Below are positions 62,225 through 64,000 of a stretch of DNA of 64,000 nt, piece by piece. Origin of the DNA: Atrina japonica (taxonomy: Eukaryota > Mollusca > Bivalvia > Pterioida > Pinnidae); contig BROG01000808.1 in the NCBI GenBank assembly GCA_030159075.1, positions 28,501 through 92,500 on the forward strand. The letters are read 5' to 3'. The position numbers were made by a program, and so were the translations under genes. Position 1 is the stretch's first letter. The number at the start of each line of letters is the position of its first letter. The notes beneath the pieces are model-generated. The model made no database searches. It was not told the origin of the DNA and saw only the letters and a program-made list of their open reading frames with translations.

Positions 62225-62889
62225 ATGAAGGTGTACATTCTCGTCGTGATCGTTTGCCTCACTGGCTTGGCTTTAGGTAAATATAAAAATTCAACCATTC
62301 TATACACTTCGGCTACAGATGTATTGTACAAATGTAAGGATATATTTTCTGTATAGAAATATCATCCTGTGTATTTAACTTATCTATATCACTCTCATAG
62401 AGACTTGGATACTTGGCAGATTGAAAGTAAATACAAAAATCGATATCCTTGTAAGAAAGTCATTTGTTTATTTAGAAAACAATAGCAATGTTGAACTTTT
62501 GAATTCAGACAATTATACATATCTATGGAGTTGGAATAAGTAATTGTACTCATTTATAACTTTTGTATTATGTTTATAATATTTACTGAAAACGTTCTAC
62601 ATGTAATTGACATATATAATACAAGTTATCAACTGTTCTTCGATAATTTTTAGGGAAATCCGGAGAGTGTCCAGACCGTCATCACCACCACCACCACCAC
62701 CGGCATCATGACCAGAATGGCACTTCCATTTACCCACGTCCTTCTCCACAGCCATGTATGGAAGATAACGAGTGCCCAGGAATGGAGAAATGTTGCGAGA
62801 TGGAGCGACACAAAATTTGTGTTCCCCCCAAGAGTAAGAATCACGGATTACATGACGTGTGTGTGTGTGTGTAGGTGTGTGTGTGTGTA

Positions 62890-62979
<90 letters not shown>

Positions 62980-63841
62980 CGTGTGCGTGTGTGTGTGTGT
63001 GCGTGTGTGTGTGTGTGTGTGTCATAACGGTATAGCATGTTTTTGCCCAATATTGTGTTACAACCATTTCTACAGGAATATTTTTCTATCTTTAGGACAA
63101 GATAGTCATGAAGAACACCATAGTGAAGAAAATCAAGGAATGCACGATGATGATGAAGAGGACTGCGACGACGAGTCTAGGGAAGAGGAAGATGATATGT
63201 CAGATCATTCCGGCGAGAGAAAATCCAAAAAATGTCACCGAAAACATGGTCACCACAAGAAAGGTTTAATTATGATATGTGCAGCTGTTGGACTCACTTT
63301 GATTGTTATTGCAACTGTCGTCTTTATGTAAGTAAATTGTGTTAATCATTATCATAATCTAAATCATAAAGAACTATTTATTCATATTATCAGTAGTAAA
63401 TTGTCATTATTCTGGTTATATATGTATGTTTCACATAACACTATATGTATACATGTCTTGTATGTTGGCTATATATGCTATTTTGTGATAAAAATCACTG
63501 TCATTTTAATGCTTATATTTATCGTGAAAAATCATATTTATTCATCTTTTATTTCATTTTTAATATTTTTACCTTTTTTAATCTTGTGAACTTTATTCTA
63601 GCGTTGTATTATTGTATTATTGAGGAATTTTTGTAATTTCAGTTGCGTCAGGCGTAGAAATCTGCGTCAGCAAGGACACAAGCATGGCCTCAAAAATGCT
63701 GTCTGTGTGGTAAATGATGACCAAAAGAAAAATATGGACATGAACGTTACTCCAGTATTTACGTCGGCAATGTACATGACTACCCAACCCCCTCCATACG
63801 AGAGACTTGTGGATGAAGAAAAGAAAAAAGAAATTGTGTAG
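62225..63841 (+). CDS. Gene 3: WAP-like single-pass membrane protein with His tract and PPxY tail
   Basis: Exons 62225-62276, 62654-62833, 63096-63327 and 63643-63841 give 220 residues in phase. Residues 1-18 are a signal peptide (MKVYILVVIVCLTGLALG). Residues 19-76 resemble a WAP four-disulfide core: KSGECP, then PCMEDNECPGMEKCCEMERH and KICVPP. Spacing of the last five cysteines equals that of elafin, but two of eight are absent, and a 7-His tract sits between the first and next cysteine. Residues 79-133 are acidic then His/Lys-rich (DDDEEDCDDE; CHRKHGHHKK). A transmembrane helix spans about 135-157 (LIMICAAVGLTLIVIATVVF). The tail has QPPPYERL (PPxY at 204-207), the class of motif bound by WW domains of Nedd4-type ligases. 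WAP proteins are often secreted protease inhibitors; a membrane-anchored form suggests a surface role, by inference. Confidence 0.85.
62859..63022. repeat. (GT)n microsatellite in gene 3 intron 2
   Basis: About 160 bp of GT with a few C, A or G substitutions, starting about 25 bases after exon 2. Confidence 0.95.
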
Positions 63842-64000
63842 ACATTGAGAGACATATCCTGTGTATAGGATAGCAAGACGGCACAGAGATTCATTTATTC
63901 TGACTAACTAAAATGTTCATCAAAAGATTTGTTTCCGCTTCTTCTATTGAACATTTAGAAAAATGGATCACTGAGTAGACCCGATGGGTTTAAGTATATT

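Noticed and set aside
62597..63067. Minus-strand 156-codon open frame opposite gene 3
   Set aside because: It is a shadow of the GT repeat and the opposite-strand exons.

Overview
The window looks like nuclear DNA of a metazoan, most likely a lophotrochozoan and plausibly a bivalve mollusc. It is visibly AT-rich. Genes are split into short exons with GT/AG introns, and the introns are packed with microsatellites, tRNA-derived SINEs, retroelement fragments and small inverted-repeat transposons. The organism is inferred from gene style and repeat types. No mitochondrial, bacterial or viral gene set is present.

Three protein-coding genes are supported, all on the + strand, and each encodes a single-pass membrane protein. 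Gene 1 (5' end outside the window; 624-8866) has 13 visible coding exons. They encode five tandem two-exon extracellular modules, a sixth half-module, a transmembrane helix and a cytoplasmic tail. I do not recognise its family. Gene 2 (17908-55736) was rebuilt by hand as 31 exons that stay in phase from ATG to stop, giving 1461 residues. It has a signal peptide, an N-terminal region and two copies of a ten-exon cassette that resemble LolA-like extracellular domains, five PAN/Apple-like domains, a Pro/Thr/Ser-rich stalk, a transmembrane helix and a short tail. Gene 3 (62225-63841) has four exons and 220 residues. It encodes a signal peptide, a WAP-like four-disulfide-core domain lacking one disulfide pair and carrying a histidine tract, an acidic/His-rich stretch, a transmembrane helix and a tail ending near a PPxY motif.

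Layout: 1-643 is a 43-bp tandem array that runs into the first visible exon of gene 1. 624-8866 is gene 1, with two small inverted-repeat elements in its introns. 8867-17907 is intergenic DNA with SINEs, a 35-bp minisatellite and a cluster of decayed reverse-transcriptase copies. 17908-55736 is gene 2, whose introns hold further copies of the same retroelement tail, a broken mariner with another element inside it, and very long simple repeats, including about 1 kb of TAG repeats. 55737-62224 is intergenic with a LINE 3' end and AT/CT repeats. 62225-63841 is gene 3.

No pathway links the three genes in the sequence itself. The shared theme is modular ectodomains built by exon duplication, which fits cell-surface recognition or binding, but that role is inferred. 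The least ordinary items are the unrecognised five-module receptor with a tandem array of its own splice acceptor, the duplicated ten-exon cassette of gene 2, and the WAP-like protein that has lost exactly one disulfide partner pair.
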